From: an uncultured delta proteobacterium
GTDB lineage: Bacteria > Desulfobacterota > Desulfobulbia > Desulfobulbales > Desulfocapsaceae
DNA length: 51,131 nt
Direction: 5' to 3'
Assembly: GCA_903901335.1 (NCBI GenBank)
Contig: CAIUQR010000017.1
Location: forward strand, 1-51,131
Shown: piece by piece, positions 1 to 8,936 of the stretch
Layout of the letters: the number at the start of each line of letters is the position of its first letter
How positions within the stretch are numbered: the stretch's first letter is position 1
Notes under the pieces: generated by a model
Seen by the model: the letters and a program-made list of their open reading frames with translations, nothing else
What the model was told of the DNA's origin: nothing
The model's database searches: none
Made by a program: the position numbers and the translations under genes

Positions 1-61
1 ACGCTTGTTCTGTACCGTACCGTTTTTGCCATTCAAGCAACGTTATCCCAGGCATTTTCAT
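1..61 (-). mobile_element. IS1595-like transposase, N-terminal fragment cut by window edge
   Basis: The first 61 bases, read on the minus strand, start with ATG AAA ATG and encode about 20 residues including ITLLEWQKRYGTEQA. This resembles the conserved opening of IS1595/IS1016-type transposases (LLEFQ/WQKRFGTEEAC, before the zinc-ribbon 'RWPDGFxCPxC'). A GAGGT ribosome binding site lies about 6 nt upstream of the ATG. The rest of the gene lies outside the window, so whether the element is intact cannot be judged. I did not find a clear terminal inverted repeat in 62-238. The family call rests on only about 20 residues. Confidence 0.55.
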
Positions 62-238
62 AACAAGACCTCATTTGGTGTATTGATCTGATCTTGTTAA
101 AGAATATAAGCATCTTGCTGATTATTGTTCATAGCCATATTTTTAAATGATCTGTATCAGATTGTTCGCAATGTGTGAACATATCCAATATTCACAACCC
201 CCCCAAATCAAGCTGCAATTTATGGGCCAGATTCCGAT

Positions 239-1720
239 TTATTTGAGATTCTTTGCCGTTATATCGTAGCGCTTCATCTTTTCATAAAAGGCGGTCTTGC
301 CGATTTTCAGAACTTGGGCGGTTTTGGCCACATTACCATTGTATTTGGCCAGAATATGGAGGATAATATCACGCTCCATTTCGGCCGTGATCTTTTTCAG
401 GGGAAGCCCTTCGAATTTCTGCAGCAAGGAGATGTATGATTTGTCTTTTTCTTCTCCTGCAGGTACGTCAAAGAGGAGTTCCTGCTCTGTAATCACATTG
501 CTTTTTGACATTAAAACAGCACGTTGAATAACATTTTCCAGCTCTCGTATGTTTCCAGGCCAGTGATGGTTGGAGAGCCTGGTGATGATCGATTTCGGGA
601 CAAAATTGACATCCTTTTTAAAGGCAAGGCGGTATCGTCTAACAAAATGGGTTACCAAATCGATGATGTCATCTTTCCTTTCCCTCAAAGGGGGAATGGA
701 GATAGTGATGATATTCAACCGGTAGAAAAGATCGAGTCTGAATGTCCCTTCCTGGACGGCCATGGCCAGGTCCCGGTTGGTAGCCGCAATGATTCTGACG
801 TCAACCTTGATTGGAGAATTTCCGCCAACCCGGATAATTTCTCCGTCTTGGAGAACTCTGAGTAGAGCGGCCTGCATGCGAGGGCTGATATCACCGATCT
901 CATCCAGGAATATGGTGCCCCCATCCACGAACTCAAATTTCCCTTTCCTGCGGGCATGGGCACCGGTAAATGATCCTTTCTCATAACCGAAAAGATCACT
1001 TTCGAGGAGCGAATCATTGATGGTATTACAGTTGATCTTCAGAAAAGGTTTTTCATTCCTGTTGCTGGTTTCCCGGATCAGATTGGCCACGAGTTCCTTG
1101 CCGGTTCCCGATTCCCCGGTGATCAGGATAGTAGCATCCGATTTGGCAACTTGATGCACCATGTCGCGTAATTCACAGAGCGCCTTGCTTGAACCGACCA
1201 TCGTCCCTTCGGAAGGTTGATTCTCAAGATGGCTTTTCAACGTGTTGAGCTGTTTCAGAAGCTTGTTGCGGACAATTTGACTTTCTTTGAGTTCATTGAT
1301 CTTCTGAGATAGAATGAGCTCAATATTGCTATGGAAAAGGGCCATTTCCTGCTCATGGTTTTTCCGTTCAGTGACGTCCCTCATGATCAGCCAGTGAAGA
1401 TTGTCGCCACGATAGCCGACAAACGGGGCGATACTGTATTCGAGGTGATGATTGCGTATAGCTGTGGTTATAATACCATTTCTTTTCGATGTCTTGAGCT
1501 GTTTTTTGACTTCCTGCAGAAGAGAAGCCTTGATTTCCGAGGAGGCGGAATTTTCTGATATCTCCTTGAGATTACCAAAAAAATTTACCGCACTCGGGTT
1601 CATGTATTCAATAGTTTTATCGTTGTTGACAAGAAGAACCATCTCCGGCATCACATCAAGGAGGGTCCGCTGGTTGCTGATCAGTCTGTCAAACTCTTTA
1701 TGGGTGCTCTGTTGGTCCAT
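239..1720 (-). CDS. PAS-domain sigma-54-dependent transcriptional activator
   Basis: A 493-residue bacterial enhancer-binding protein. Residues about 15-118 form a PAS-like sensor domain, and 120-165 a coiled-coil linker. An AAA+ sigma-54 interaction domain follows, with Walker A GESGTGKE (202-209), the sigma-54 contact loop as GSFTGA (249-254; the usual form is GAFTGA) and Walker B FLDEIGD. The C-terminus is a Fis-type helix-turn-helix (NVAKTAQVLKIGKTAFYEKM). There is no receiver domain, so control is probably by ligand, redox state or a partner through the PAS domain. It is divergent from the TIGR03790 gene across a 256-bp region rich in dyads, which suggests autoregulation and control of that neighbour, although no clear -24/-12 promoter was recognised. 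The target and signal are unknown. Confidence 0.93.
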   Translation of the reverse strand: MDQQSTHKEFDRLISNQRTLLDVMPEMVLLVNNDKTIEYMNPSAVNFFGNLKEISENSASSEIKASLLQEVKKQLKTSKRNGIITTAIRNHHLEYSIAPFVGYRGDNLHWLIMRDVTERKNHEQEMALFHSNIELILSQKINELKESQIVRNKLLKQLNTLKSHLENQPSEGTMVGSSKALCELRDMVHQVAKSDATILITGESGTGKELVANLIRETSNRNEKPFLKINCNTINDSLLESDLFGYEKGSFTGAHARRKGKFEFVDGGTIFLDEIGDISPRMQAALLRVLQDGEIIRVGGNSPIKVDVRIIAATNRDLAMAVQEGTFRLDLFYRLNIITISIPPLRERKDDIIDLVTHFVRRYRLAFKKDVNFVPKSIITRLSNHHWPGNIRELENVIQRAVLMSKSNVITEQELLFDVPAGEEKDKSYISLLQKFEGLPLKKITAEMERDIILHILAKYNGNVAKTAQVLKIGKTAFYEKMKRYDITAKNLK

Positions 1721-1732
1721 TCTGGTATATTT

Positions 1733-1748
1733 CCATCCAATTGGATGG
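1733..1748. promoter_or_regulatory. 16-bp perfect palindrome, candidate operator
   Basis: CCATCCAATTGGATGG is a perfect palindrome 12 bp upstream of the activator start codon, in the divergent intergenic region. It is partly embedded in a larger dyad (GTATAGTA at 1748-1755 and TACTATAC at 1795-1802), which also encloses the palindrome ATTCCGGAAT (1777-1786). A binding site for the adjacent activator or another dimeric regulator is inferred from symmetry and position only. Confidence 0.45.
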
Positions 1749-1881
1749 TATAGTAGATGATAGTACCATGTTCTGAATTCCGGAATATCTGCTATACTAT
1801 ACTCCCAATATCGAAAAGGCTGTATGTTTTTTTCCAGTTTTACGAAAAACTAACCCCGAAAACGTAAGTACCTTTATACGA

Positions 1882-1942
1882 AATTATTTTCTGCCATTCT
1901 TTTCAGTATTCCTTGAGTGGTGAGAAGGCGCAGAAAATAATT
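1882..1942. repeat. 13-bp inverted repeat upstream of the TIGR03790 gene
   Basis: AATTATTTTCTGC (1882-1894) is exactly complementary to GCAGAAAATAATT (1930-1942), with a 35-nt loop. The flanks continue to pair imperfectly (GTACCTTTA against TAAAGTAC). It ends 34 bp before the ATG at 1977. It could be a leader-RNA stem, an upstream activator site pair, or a terminator-like element for readthrough from the left. Confidence 0.4.
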
Positions 1943-1976
1943 CCTAAAGTACTAACAAAGGAACCGGATCGAAAAG

Positions 1977-3191
1977 ATGAAACCAACACGGGTCTGTCAG
2001 CTTTCCAGGATAATCAAGAGGTCACTTATACTTGCCGCAGGCATTTTTTTTCTCTGGGGTGTTTCCGTAGGCCATGCCCTTGATCCGGATGAAATTCTGG
2101 TCATCGCCAACAGCCGGATGGCCGGTTCTACGGACCTGGCCCGTTATTATATGAAAAATCGAAATATCCCAAAAGAGAGATTGGTCTCGGTTTCCGTTTC
2201 TGCAAATGAGGTCATTTCACGGGAAGAGTACGAGAAGGCAGTGCTTATTCCTGTCCGTAACGCGGTAAAAAAAATACGGGGCGAAGGCAGGATACATTGT
2301 CTGGTTCTTTTCTACGGAATGCCATTGAAAATTGATCAGCCTTTTTTTCCTCCCAATCAGCGAGAGATACGTCTTTCAAAAAAGCAACCGGACGGTGCTT
2401 CTTCGCAAAAAGGGAGTGATTCTCCACATAAAGCGGAAGAACCAAAAGATCAACGCGCGGCCGTGGATTCGGAGATTGCCCTTGTCCTTGTCGATTCCTA
2501 CCCGCTTGACGGTTGGCTTGAAAATCCCTACTTTCTGGGATTCCAGAATAAGAAAACCCTGCTGCAGAAGGACGATGTCCTGATGGTCAGCCGTCTGGAT
2601 GGCCCTGACCAGAAGACGGTATTGCGTATCATCAATGACACCCTTGCCGCGGAAAAGACCGGTCTGCAGGGAAAAGGCTACTTTGATGCCCGCTGGCCCC
2701 TTCCTGAGAGCAAGCAACTCTCGGGATATGCCCTCTATGACGCGGCTATTCATTCTGCTGCGAAACTGGCATCGAGCCGGATGCCGGTCCGGCTCGATGA
2801 AAAGGAGGCACTCTTCGGACCAGGGGAATGCGACCATGCAGCCCTCTATTGCGGCTGGTATTCCCTGGGCCGTTATATCGACAGCTTCACCTGGAGCAAG
2901 GGAGCGATCGGCTATCATATAGCCAGTGCCGAATGTACGACCTTGAAGGATACCTCCAGTCAGGTCTGGTGCCTGAAGATGCTGGAGAAGGGCGTGGTTG
3001 CCACAATTGGGCCCGTGTATGAGCCTTATGTGCAGGGCTTTCCTCTCCCGGATATCTTCTTTGGCCACCTGGTCGAAGGATATATGAGTCTCGGTGAATG
3101 CTATCTCATCTCTCTGCCCTATCTGTCCTGGCAGATGGTCCTTATCGGCGACCCTTTGTATCAGCCGTTCAAACCTCCTTCTCCCAGATGA
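1977..3191 (+). CDS. TIGR03790 family secreted protein
   Basis: A 404-residue protein with an N-terminal signal sequence (basic Arg/Lys stretch, then a hydrophobic segment ending near Ala34). The mature part begins with the hallmark of the TIGR03790 family: EILVIANSRMAGSTDLARYYM followed by NIPKERL. It continues with 'LVLFYGMPLKI' and, near the C-terminus, 'TIGPVYEPY' and 'LIGDPLYQPF'. The family is widespread in Desulfobacterota, Acidobacteria and Planctomycetes and has no established function. Placement in the cell envelope is inferred from the signal sequence. Its 3' end overlaps the convergent PGPGW gene by 23 bp. Residues about 139-160 are a polar insertion rich in Lys, Ser and Asp. Confidence 0.85.
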   Translation: MKPTRVCQLSRIIKRSLILAAGIFFLWGVSVGHALDPDEILVIANSRMAGSTDLARYYMKNRNIPKERLVSVSVSANEVISREEYEKAVLIPVRNAVKKIRGEGRIHCLVLFYGMPLKIDQPFFPPNQREIRLSKKQPDGASSQKGSDSPHKAEEPKDQRAAVDSEIALVLVDSYPLDGWLENPYFLGFQNKKTLLQKDDVLMVSRLDGPDQKTVLRIINDTLAAEKTGLQGKGYFDARWPLPESKQLSGYALYDAAIHSAAKLASSRMPVRLDEKEALFGPGECDHAALYCGWYSLGRYIDSFTWSKGAIGYHIASAECTTLKDTSSQVWCLKMLEKGVVATIGPVYEPYVQGFPLPDIFFGHLVEGYMSLGECYLISLPYLSWQMVLIGDPLYQPFKPPSPR

Positions 3192-3588
3192 AAGGCGGCC
3201 GCCTGGTTTTTGCCCTGATCCAGTTCAGTCCTTGATGCACAGAAGGCCGTTGAATAAGTTTCTCTATAAGCGCATGTTTCCCGGGAAAATTGAGCAAGGA
3301 TATGCCGAGAAGCATGGTAAGGATTCCTTGGCCGGGAAGAAACAACATGGCGAAACCTGCCAGGAGCAGCAGTACGCCGAAGATATTCCGAAGTAGAGCA
3401 AGTATCAAGGAGACTGTTGGGGGGAGATGGGCGGTTACGGAAAGCTTTCTGCCGCGGATAAAATAATCGGGGGGAAGTAATCGGATCAGCCAGGGGATCA
3501 GCAGGATACTGGTCATGAATGTTACAAACGAAATGATTCCGAGCCACTTCAGGAGCGGGGTGTACTGTTGAAGGTCCGGTAGTGTCAT
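3169..3588 (-). CDS. PGPGW-type small membrane protein
   Basis: A 139-residue protein with hydrophobic segments at about 13-35 and 58-95, the latter carrying FLPGQGILTMLLGISLL. This matches the PGPGW family (putative transmembrane protein, usually 'lPGPGwl...lG..lL'), here with PGQG in place of PGPG. The start codon overlaps the stop of the upstream DUF748 gene by 4 bp (ATGA), so the two are translationally coupled. Function is unknown. The 3' end overlaps the convergent TIGR03790 gene. Confidence 0.7.
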   Translation of the reverse strand: MTLPDLQQYTPLLKWLGIISFVTFMTSILLIPWLIRLLPPDYFIRGRKLSVTAHLPPTVSLILALLRNIFGVLLLLAGFAMLFLPGQGILTMLLGISLLNFPGKHALIEKLIQRPSVHQGLNWIRAKTRRPPFIWEKEV

Positions 3589-6500
3589 TCGGGCGGCTGA
3601 TCGGCTGAGGGCACCGGTTTGCCGGGAGAGTTAAGGGTTTGGAGTGTTACACGGACCCTGTTGATCGATTCCCTTAGCTGCTCCGGACCATTGACCTGTT
3701 TTACGACCCGGTCCGGGCCCAGCCCGAGTTTGGTCGTGAAAAATTCATAGGCTCGGGTTGAGCGTTGCTCGGCAAGCTCGTTCATGGCCTGATCGGACAC
3801 AAATACCGGTTTGGGAAAGATCGGTGTATATTGAGCGAGTTCCTCGGCCGGGATATCCTTTTCAACGATGGCGTTCTTGTGTTGTCCTGCTTGTTGCTGC
3901 TTCTGGTTCTGCAGTTTCTGCCATTCCTGCGCTCTCCTGGAATTTTCCTCATCCACACGCGTTTTTTCGGCACGCAGCAGTTTTTCCTGGAGTTCCTTTT
4001 TGTCGACGTCCATATCGGCAAGGCCTGTAATCAAGAGTTTCAGCCGTGGATGAGCCACCAGCAGATCTCTGTAGAGGGTCAGTTTTGCCTTGCCTTTTTC
4101 GGACAGGATACTTTCTCCGTCAACAAAGTCAGGGGTATCGTCTAAGGCCAGTCCGGAGAAGTTCTCGCTGGTCAGGAGAAGTGGCGCAACAACGGATTTG
4201 ACGAGGATTCTTTTGAAAAATTTTACAGTAGTTGTGAATACGGGAAAGTGTTGTTTGTCTTCGGGGTCGGCTAAAGGAACGTGCAATGCGAAGATGTCCC
4301 GGTTGTCGGCAAGGAGCGCCAGCGGGAGGGCGGTAGCTGAAGACAAAGAGGCAGGGGAGAGACCATGAAAAAGAAACTGGGCCTCGCCGTTTTCCTGCCC
4401 GTCTTTCCACGAGTCCTGCAGCGTCAGATCGAATGTCCCCTTGTTTGTGTCCAGGTCAAGGAGCGGAGAGAGCTGATCCTTGAAGAGAGAGATCGGCATG
4501 GCCGCCATTTTCACGTTCGATTGTGCTGTTAAAGGAGTGGCAAAAAGATCGGTCGTCCCCTCAAATGTCAAAGGGTGACCGGCAAGTGTCCCGGAAAACG
4601 AGTACATGGCAGCGGTTCCTGTGGAAGGGATGGATACATTCTGGATTTGGCCCTGAAGGGTGGAAATCTCCTGCTGCCATGGAGGAGCGAGCCTGAGATC
4701 CTTATAGACAATCATTCCATTCTGAATGGTGATTTCTTTGACTTGCAGGTCCGGAACAGGAGCTGTTTTTGATTTGTTTTCCAAGTCTTTTTTCGGCAGG
4801 ATTCCCTTGATAAATGAGGCCGTTTGTTCAAAAATACCTGTCTTTTGATCTGCCTGCAGATAGGTCAGAACCGGACGGTCGATCTGTACTGTCGAGATAC
4901 TGATATGAAAGGGTTTTTTGGCGAAGGTGAAGTCCTGGAAATTGGCATCGCTCCAGGCAAGCGTAGATTTTGCCGGCTTGTTTTCAAACCGGGCCTCAGC
5001 GACGCGCAGAGAACCTTTAAAGGTCGTATCGGGGTAGGTAAGGTGACCAATCCCGTCCATGCGGGCCTGGCCTTCAAGCAAAAACGGAGCATCTGTGTGC
5101 CAGGGAAGAAGCTCTTGCGACTGTATCCCGGAGAATTCAGCGGAAAGTGAGGCCCGGAAAGGTCCAAGCGCCACTGTGCCTTTCGACTTGATTTCTCCCG
5201 CCCGGCCGATTTTCCCGGTAACTGCAAAATTCTCCTTGTCTTTGGGGTCCTTCTCCAGACTATTTGCCTGCAGGCTCAAGTCCTTGAAGACTAAAGGTGT
5301 TTTGGTATTCTCGGAGGGCTTCAAAATGATATTTCCGGAAAAATCGAGCCCATGAATTTTATAGGTACTCCCTTTTTGAATCAACGACTCAAGGAAACGG
5401 GGGAAATGGTTCTGGTGCAGGGTGACGGTTGCATTCTGGAGCAGGATATTGCCGATATCGAGGCTGTTGTTTTTCGAGTCTACAGGTCCAACAGTCAAGA
5501 CAGCCGCATGCAGCCATTCAACTTTCTTTTCAGAGAGTCCCAGGTCGGAAATTTTTACTGATCCGTCTGAAATAGTAGAGGAGAAACGCTTTTTGCCGCT
5601 GGAATTTCGCCGGATAGACAGATTTCCTGTCATGTCGGCAGTGCCTGTCATGTCGCCATTCTCTTCCGTGAAGATCATGCTTAAAAGAGAAGCCGGGAAA
5701 TGGTTGAGCTGTACTATCCCCTTCGGGGTGTTCTTTTCGCCGAGCTCACCCTGCCATGAAAAGGAGGCGGAGGGGGAGGTTTGCTCACCGCTCAGTTTAA
5801 AAGAGCATCCGGTTCCTGGTGTGTCATGGGGCTCCTGTGGACGATTGGTATAATTCTTGATGCTCAACTGGAGGGACTGATAGGTCTTTTCCTGATTTTT
5901 TTTCCCCAGGGTCTCAGAGACACGAAGGGTCCCGTTGTCCATGATAAAAAGATCCATGACCAACAGTGAGCCGGCCTGCTCCGGGCTGGTCTGGGCGGTC
6001 GGTTTTTCCGGGGCCGGCAGAAGGCTGTCCAGGGTCTGTTCGGAGAAATTTTCTTTCAGATGAACAAGGGGTTCATGAAAAAGGATGTTCTGCAGATGGA
6101 GATCGCCGGTAAATGGCTGCAGGTCTCCTTCAAGCCTTGCCGTGGGCATGGTCACGACAAGGGATTTGTCCTGACTCTGCAGTTCAATGTCCTTAGTGTC
6201 CAACTGGAAAAGAATCGTCAGTCGTTTGGCGTGTTCTTTGTCAGGAATGAATGATACCTGTATCTGACCATCTGCAGTCCCTTTGTCAAGCTGAACAGGC
6301 AGCGAGTAGGGGAGATAACCGAAATAGAGGGGCAGGTCCAGAGAGTGCAGGTCAAAGGACAGCCGTGTCTGGTCCCCGCCTTTTTCGCCGGGCAAAGCCG
6401 CCTCGCCGGTCAGCTGAACGGGGCTGCCGTTTATCACCGCGGAAAAGCGGGGTGAGACATAGGTCTTTTCTTTGTAGGAAAAATTGGAAAGAGTTGGCAG

Positions 6501-7160
6501 CGTCAGCTCCACTTTTTCCGCCTTGTGGACCTTCCCGGTTATCCGGTCATCAAAAACGACGGTGCTGTCGCTGATCGAGATGTTATTGAAAGAAAAAAGA
6601 AAGGGCAGCTTCGAGAATTCTATGATCTCTTCTGAAGGTTTGGTAGTGGATGTATTGAAGAGCTGAGAGACGTTGTACTTCTTGTCATTATACCGGATGA
6701 TGGTAACAGAGAGCTTTGAGATCCGTACTGACTTGCAGGCAAGAGTGTCTCGCAGGAGCAAGAGAGGACTGATATCTATCAGGAGGTCCTCTGTCTTCAG
6801 GAAAACCGGTTCTTTTTTTGACTCCTGATCTTTTTTGATAGTAATATCAGAAAGGTGAAGATGGAAATTAAAAGGATTGAATTGCGCCTCGCCGATAACC
6901 AGCTCCATGTCGGAGTGTTTCTGGAAGTACTGAGAAAGTTTTCCCTCAATAAGTACAGGGATCAGCAGGAAACCCGCTCCGCAATAGATACCGAAAAGAA
7001 GTACTGCAACCAGAGCAGCGATCAGGTAAGGATTCAGAGGCGGCAGTTTTCTTATGATCTTTTTACCGGCAGGCTCTCTTTTTTTGTGCGGTTTGGTAAC
7101 CTTGGGGGCCTGGGGCTTTGTATCGGGATCTATTGAAATGGCGCTGTAATGATCTGACAT
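3585..7160 (-). CDS. DUF748 domain protein (AsmA/TamB-like giant envelope protein)
   Basis: A 1191-residue protein with a basic cytoplasmic N-terminus rich in Pro and Lys, one transmembrane helix at about 46-70 (LIAALVAVLLFGIYCGAGFLL) and a very long periplasmic beta-rich region of repeated 'LxIxxLxLxxxxV' type. This is the layout of DUF748 proteins, relatives of AsmA/TamB/YhdP that may bridge the envelope and carry lipids. The last 200 residues hold a charged helical segment (KELQEKLLRAEKTRVDEENS) and an OmpA-like 'ITGLADMDVDKKEL' stretch, typical of the family's C-terminus. The family assignment is fairly firm. The lipid-transport role is inferred from relatives. Confidence 0.8.
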   Translation of the reverse strand: MSDHYSAISIDPDTKPQAPKVTKPHKKREPAGKKIIRKLPPLNPYLIAALVAVLLFGIYCGAGFLLIPVLIEGKLSQYFQKHSDMELVIGEAQFNPFNFHLHLSDITIKKDQESKKEPVFLKTEDLLIDISPLLLLRDTLACKSVRISKLSVTIIRYNDKKYNVSQLFNTSTTKPSEEIIEFSKLPFLFSFNNISISDSTVVFDDRITGKVHKAEKVELTLPTLSNFSYKEKTYVSPRFSAVINGSPVQLTGEAALPGEKGGDQTRLSFDLHSLDLPLYFGYLPYSLPVQLDKGTADGQIQVSFIPDKEHAKRLTILFQLDTKDIELQSQDKSLVVTMPTARLEGDLQPFTGDLHLQNILFHEPLVHLKENFSEQTLDSLLPAPEKPTAQTSPEQAGSLLVMDLFIMDNGTLRVSETLGKKNQEKTYQSLQLSIKNYTNRPQEPHDTPGTGCSFKLSGEQTSPSASFSWQGELGEKNTPKGIVQLNHFPASLLSMIFTEENGDMTGTADMTGNLSIRRNSSGKKRFSSTISDGSVKISDLGLSEKKVEWLHAAVLTVGPVDSKNNSLDIGNILLQNATVTLHQNHFPRFLESLIQKGSTYKIHGLDFSGNIILKPSENTKTPLVFKDLSLQANSLEKDPKDKENFAVTGKIGRAGEIKSKGTVALGPFRASLSAEFSGIQSQELLPWHTDAPFLLEGQARMDGIGHLTYPDTTFKGSLRVAEARFENKPAKSTLAWSDANFQDFTFAKKPFHISISTVQIDRPVLTYLQADQKTGIFEQTASFIKGILPKKDLENKSKTAPVPDLQVKEITIQNGMIVYKDLRLAPPWQQEISTLQGQIQNVSIPSTGTAAMYSFSGTLAGHPLTFEGTTDLFATPLTAQSNVKMAAMPISLFKDQLSPLLDLDTNKGTFDLTLQDSWKDGQENGEAQFLFHGLSPASLSSATALPLALLADNRDIFALHVPLADPEDKQHFPVFTTTVKFFKRILVKSVVAPLLLTSENFSGLALDDTPDFVDGESILSEKGKAKLTLYRDLLVAHPRLKLLITGLADMDVDKKELQEKLLRAEKTRVDEENSRRAQEWQKLQNQKQQQAGQHKNAIVEKDIPAEELAQYTPIFPKPVFVSDQAMNELAEQRSTRAYEFFTTKLGLGPDRVVKQVNGPEQLRESINRVRVTLQTLNSPGKPVPSADQPPE

Positions 7161-7402
7161 TGGTTTTTATACTGCCGGAAAGAAAAGAGGATCTTGGAGT
7201 TTGTTTGACTAGAATTCGTGGAGAAGTAATGCCTTTTGTCGCGATATTTTTCAAGAGAGAATATCGGAAAAACAGAAATGTTCTACTCCGGCAGAATAAT
7301 GCAAAAAGGGGTCTTTTAATTATCTCATATACCTGATAAAGATATGCAGAGGGTTTTACGGATTTTGGGGCAAGCTCTGGATCACCATAAAAAAATATCG
7401 GT

Positions 7403-8743
7403 ATGGACAGTCGAAGACGTATATGGATCGCCCTGGCGGTGACTCTTTTTTTCTTGGGGGTGGGTACCGTCGGATACGTGAAGATTGAACACTTTCCACC
7501 CCTCGATGCCTTCTATATGACCGTTATAACGATATCGACGGTCGGGTATGGGGAGATACACCCCCTCTCAGAGGCAGGTCGGGTCTTCACCATTTTTCTT
7601 ATTCTTTTCGGGGTGGGAAGTCTGGCATTTGCGGCCCATGCCTTCACCGAATCAATGATTGAGCGGGCCTCGAATCCGAATTTGAGGAAGAAATCGATGG
7701 AAAGAAAAATAATGAAACTCCATGGACACTATATCATCTGTGGACACGGGCGGGTGGGAGCTGCATCGGCAGATCATTTTCATAATGTCGGGGCTGACTT
7801 TGTTGTCATTGACAGGTCCGAAGAGCACCTGAAAATCCTGGCCGAACAAGGGTATAACTACCTGGCGGGCGATGCGACACGAGAAGAGACATTACTCCAG
7901 GCGGGAATAAAAAAGGCAGGGGCGCTCATAGCGGTTCTTGATTCCGATCCGGATAATCTCTGCACCGTCCTGACGGCCCGAGAGTTGAACCCGACACTTC
8001 ATATCGTCGCCAGAACGGAGGTTGCCTCTTCGGAATCAAGGATCCTGCGGGCCGGTGCGGATTCCGTTATCTCGCCCTATGCCTCCGCCGGCAGACGAGT
8101 GGCGGACAGGATCCTGATGAAAACCATGGAAGACAAGATCCGGGACGGCCGGGACGACGCGATCGGGAATGCACCGCATTGGGTCATGGTCAATGAGAAA
8201 TCCGGGCTTGCCTCTCATGCGGTGACCACAGCAAACCAGATTCTCAACGGGATGATAGTGGGAATGCGACGGGAGGGCAAAGACATCTTGATGCCGACCC
8301 AGGATGTCCGGCTGCAGATGGGAGACGAACTCCTGGTCTGCGGCGAGCAGTCTTCCGCAATGGTTATGGCCAAAAGAGAGCAGCCCAAAAAAATTGTGCT
8401 GATCGATGACAATCCGGTGATCAGGCGTCTCTATACGAGGTTATTTCAGAAGGCCGGATTCAACATTATCACAGCGGTCAATGGGAGAGAAGGATACGAG
8501 ATGATCATGGCCGAGATGCCCGATGCCGCAGTCGTTGATTTTATGCTTCCGGATATTTCGGGCCTGGAGGTTTGTCGTCAGGTCAGGGCACAGGAGCTCG
8601 GGCGGGGGATTAAACTTTTCCTCTTCACTGCAGATAACCAGGATGAAACCCGGAAAAAAGCCCTGGAGGCCGGAGTCGATACAGTCGTCATCAAAAGTCC
8701 CGAGGCCCAAGAGATAATTGCAATCGTGAAAAACGGCTTGTAG
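7403..8743 (+). CDS. Two-TM K+ channel with RCK domains fused to a response-regulator receiver domain
   Basis: 446 residues. There are two membrane helices (about 9-27 and 60-80) around a pore loop with the K+ selectivity filter TVGYG (46-50). An RCK/TrkA-N Rossmann domain begins with GHGRVG (114-119), with the acidic ribose-binding position in VVIDRSE (133-139). A TrkA-C domain spans about 255-325. A full CheY-like receiver domain (330-446) is appended, with the acid pair D335/D336, phospho-acceptor D379 in VVDFMLPD, T409 and K431. All residues needed for phosphorylation are present, so channel gating by a two-component phosphorelay is inferred. Kch/MthK-type channels normally end after RCK_C. 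No histidine kinase gene is nearby. A terminator follows the stop. Confidence 0.9.
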   Translation: MDSRRRIWIALAVTLFFLGVGTVGYVKIEHFPPLDAFYMTVITISTVGYGEIHPLSEAGRVFTIFLILFGVGSLAFAAHAFTESMIERASNPNLRKKSMERKIMKLHGHYIICGHGRVGAASADHFHNVGADFVVIDRSEEHLKILAEQGYNYLAGDATREETLLQAGIKKAGALIAVLDSDPDNLCTVLTARELNPTLHIVARTEVASSESRILRAGADSVISPYASAGRRVADRILMKTMEDKIRDGRDDAIGNAPHWVMVNEKSGLASHAVTTANQILNGMIVGMRREGKDILMPTQDVRLQMGDELLVCGEQSSAMVMAKREQPKKIVLIDDNPVIRRLYTRLFQKAGFNIITAVNGREGYEMIMAEMPDAAVVDFMLPDISGLEVCRQVRAQELGRGIKLFLFTADNQDETRKKALEAGVDTVVIKSPEAQEIIAIVKNGL

Positions 8744-8762
8744 GCCGGAAGAGCCGGTTTTT
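8729..8762 (+). terminator. Rho-independent terminator after the K+ channel gene
   Basis: The stretch AAAAACGGCTT (8729-8739), overlapping the end of the gene, pairs with AGCCGGTTTTT (8752-8762) with one bulge and ends in a T5 run. It separates the channel gene from cdaA. Confidence 0.55.
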
Positions 8763-8936
8763 CAGGTGAATTTGAAAAAGCTGGAATTTCAGAAGCTTTT
8801 CGTTGGAAAAAAGTAAAAATTTTTGTACACTGGTGACAATTAGAAAGAAGGAGCGGTGACACCAGGATGTCTTGACCATCCCGGCAGGAGTCCCTCCGTA
8901 CTGCACTAACCGTTAACGTGGCCCGGTTTTCCCCTG

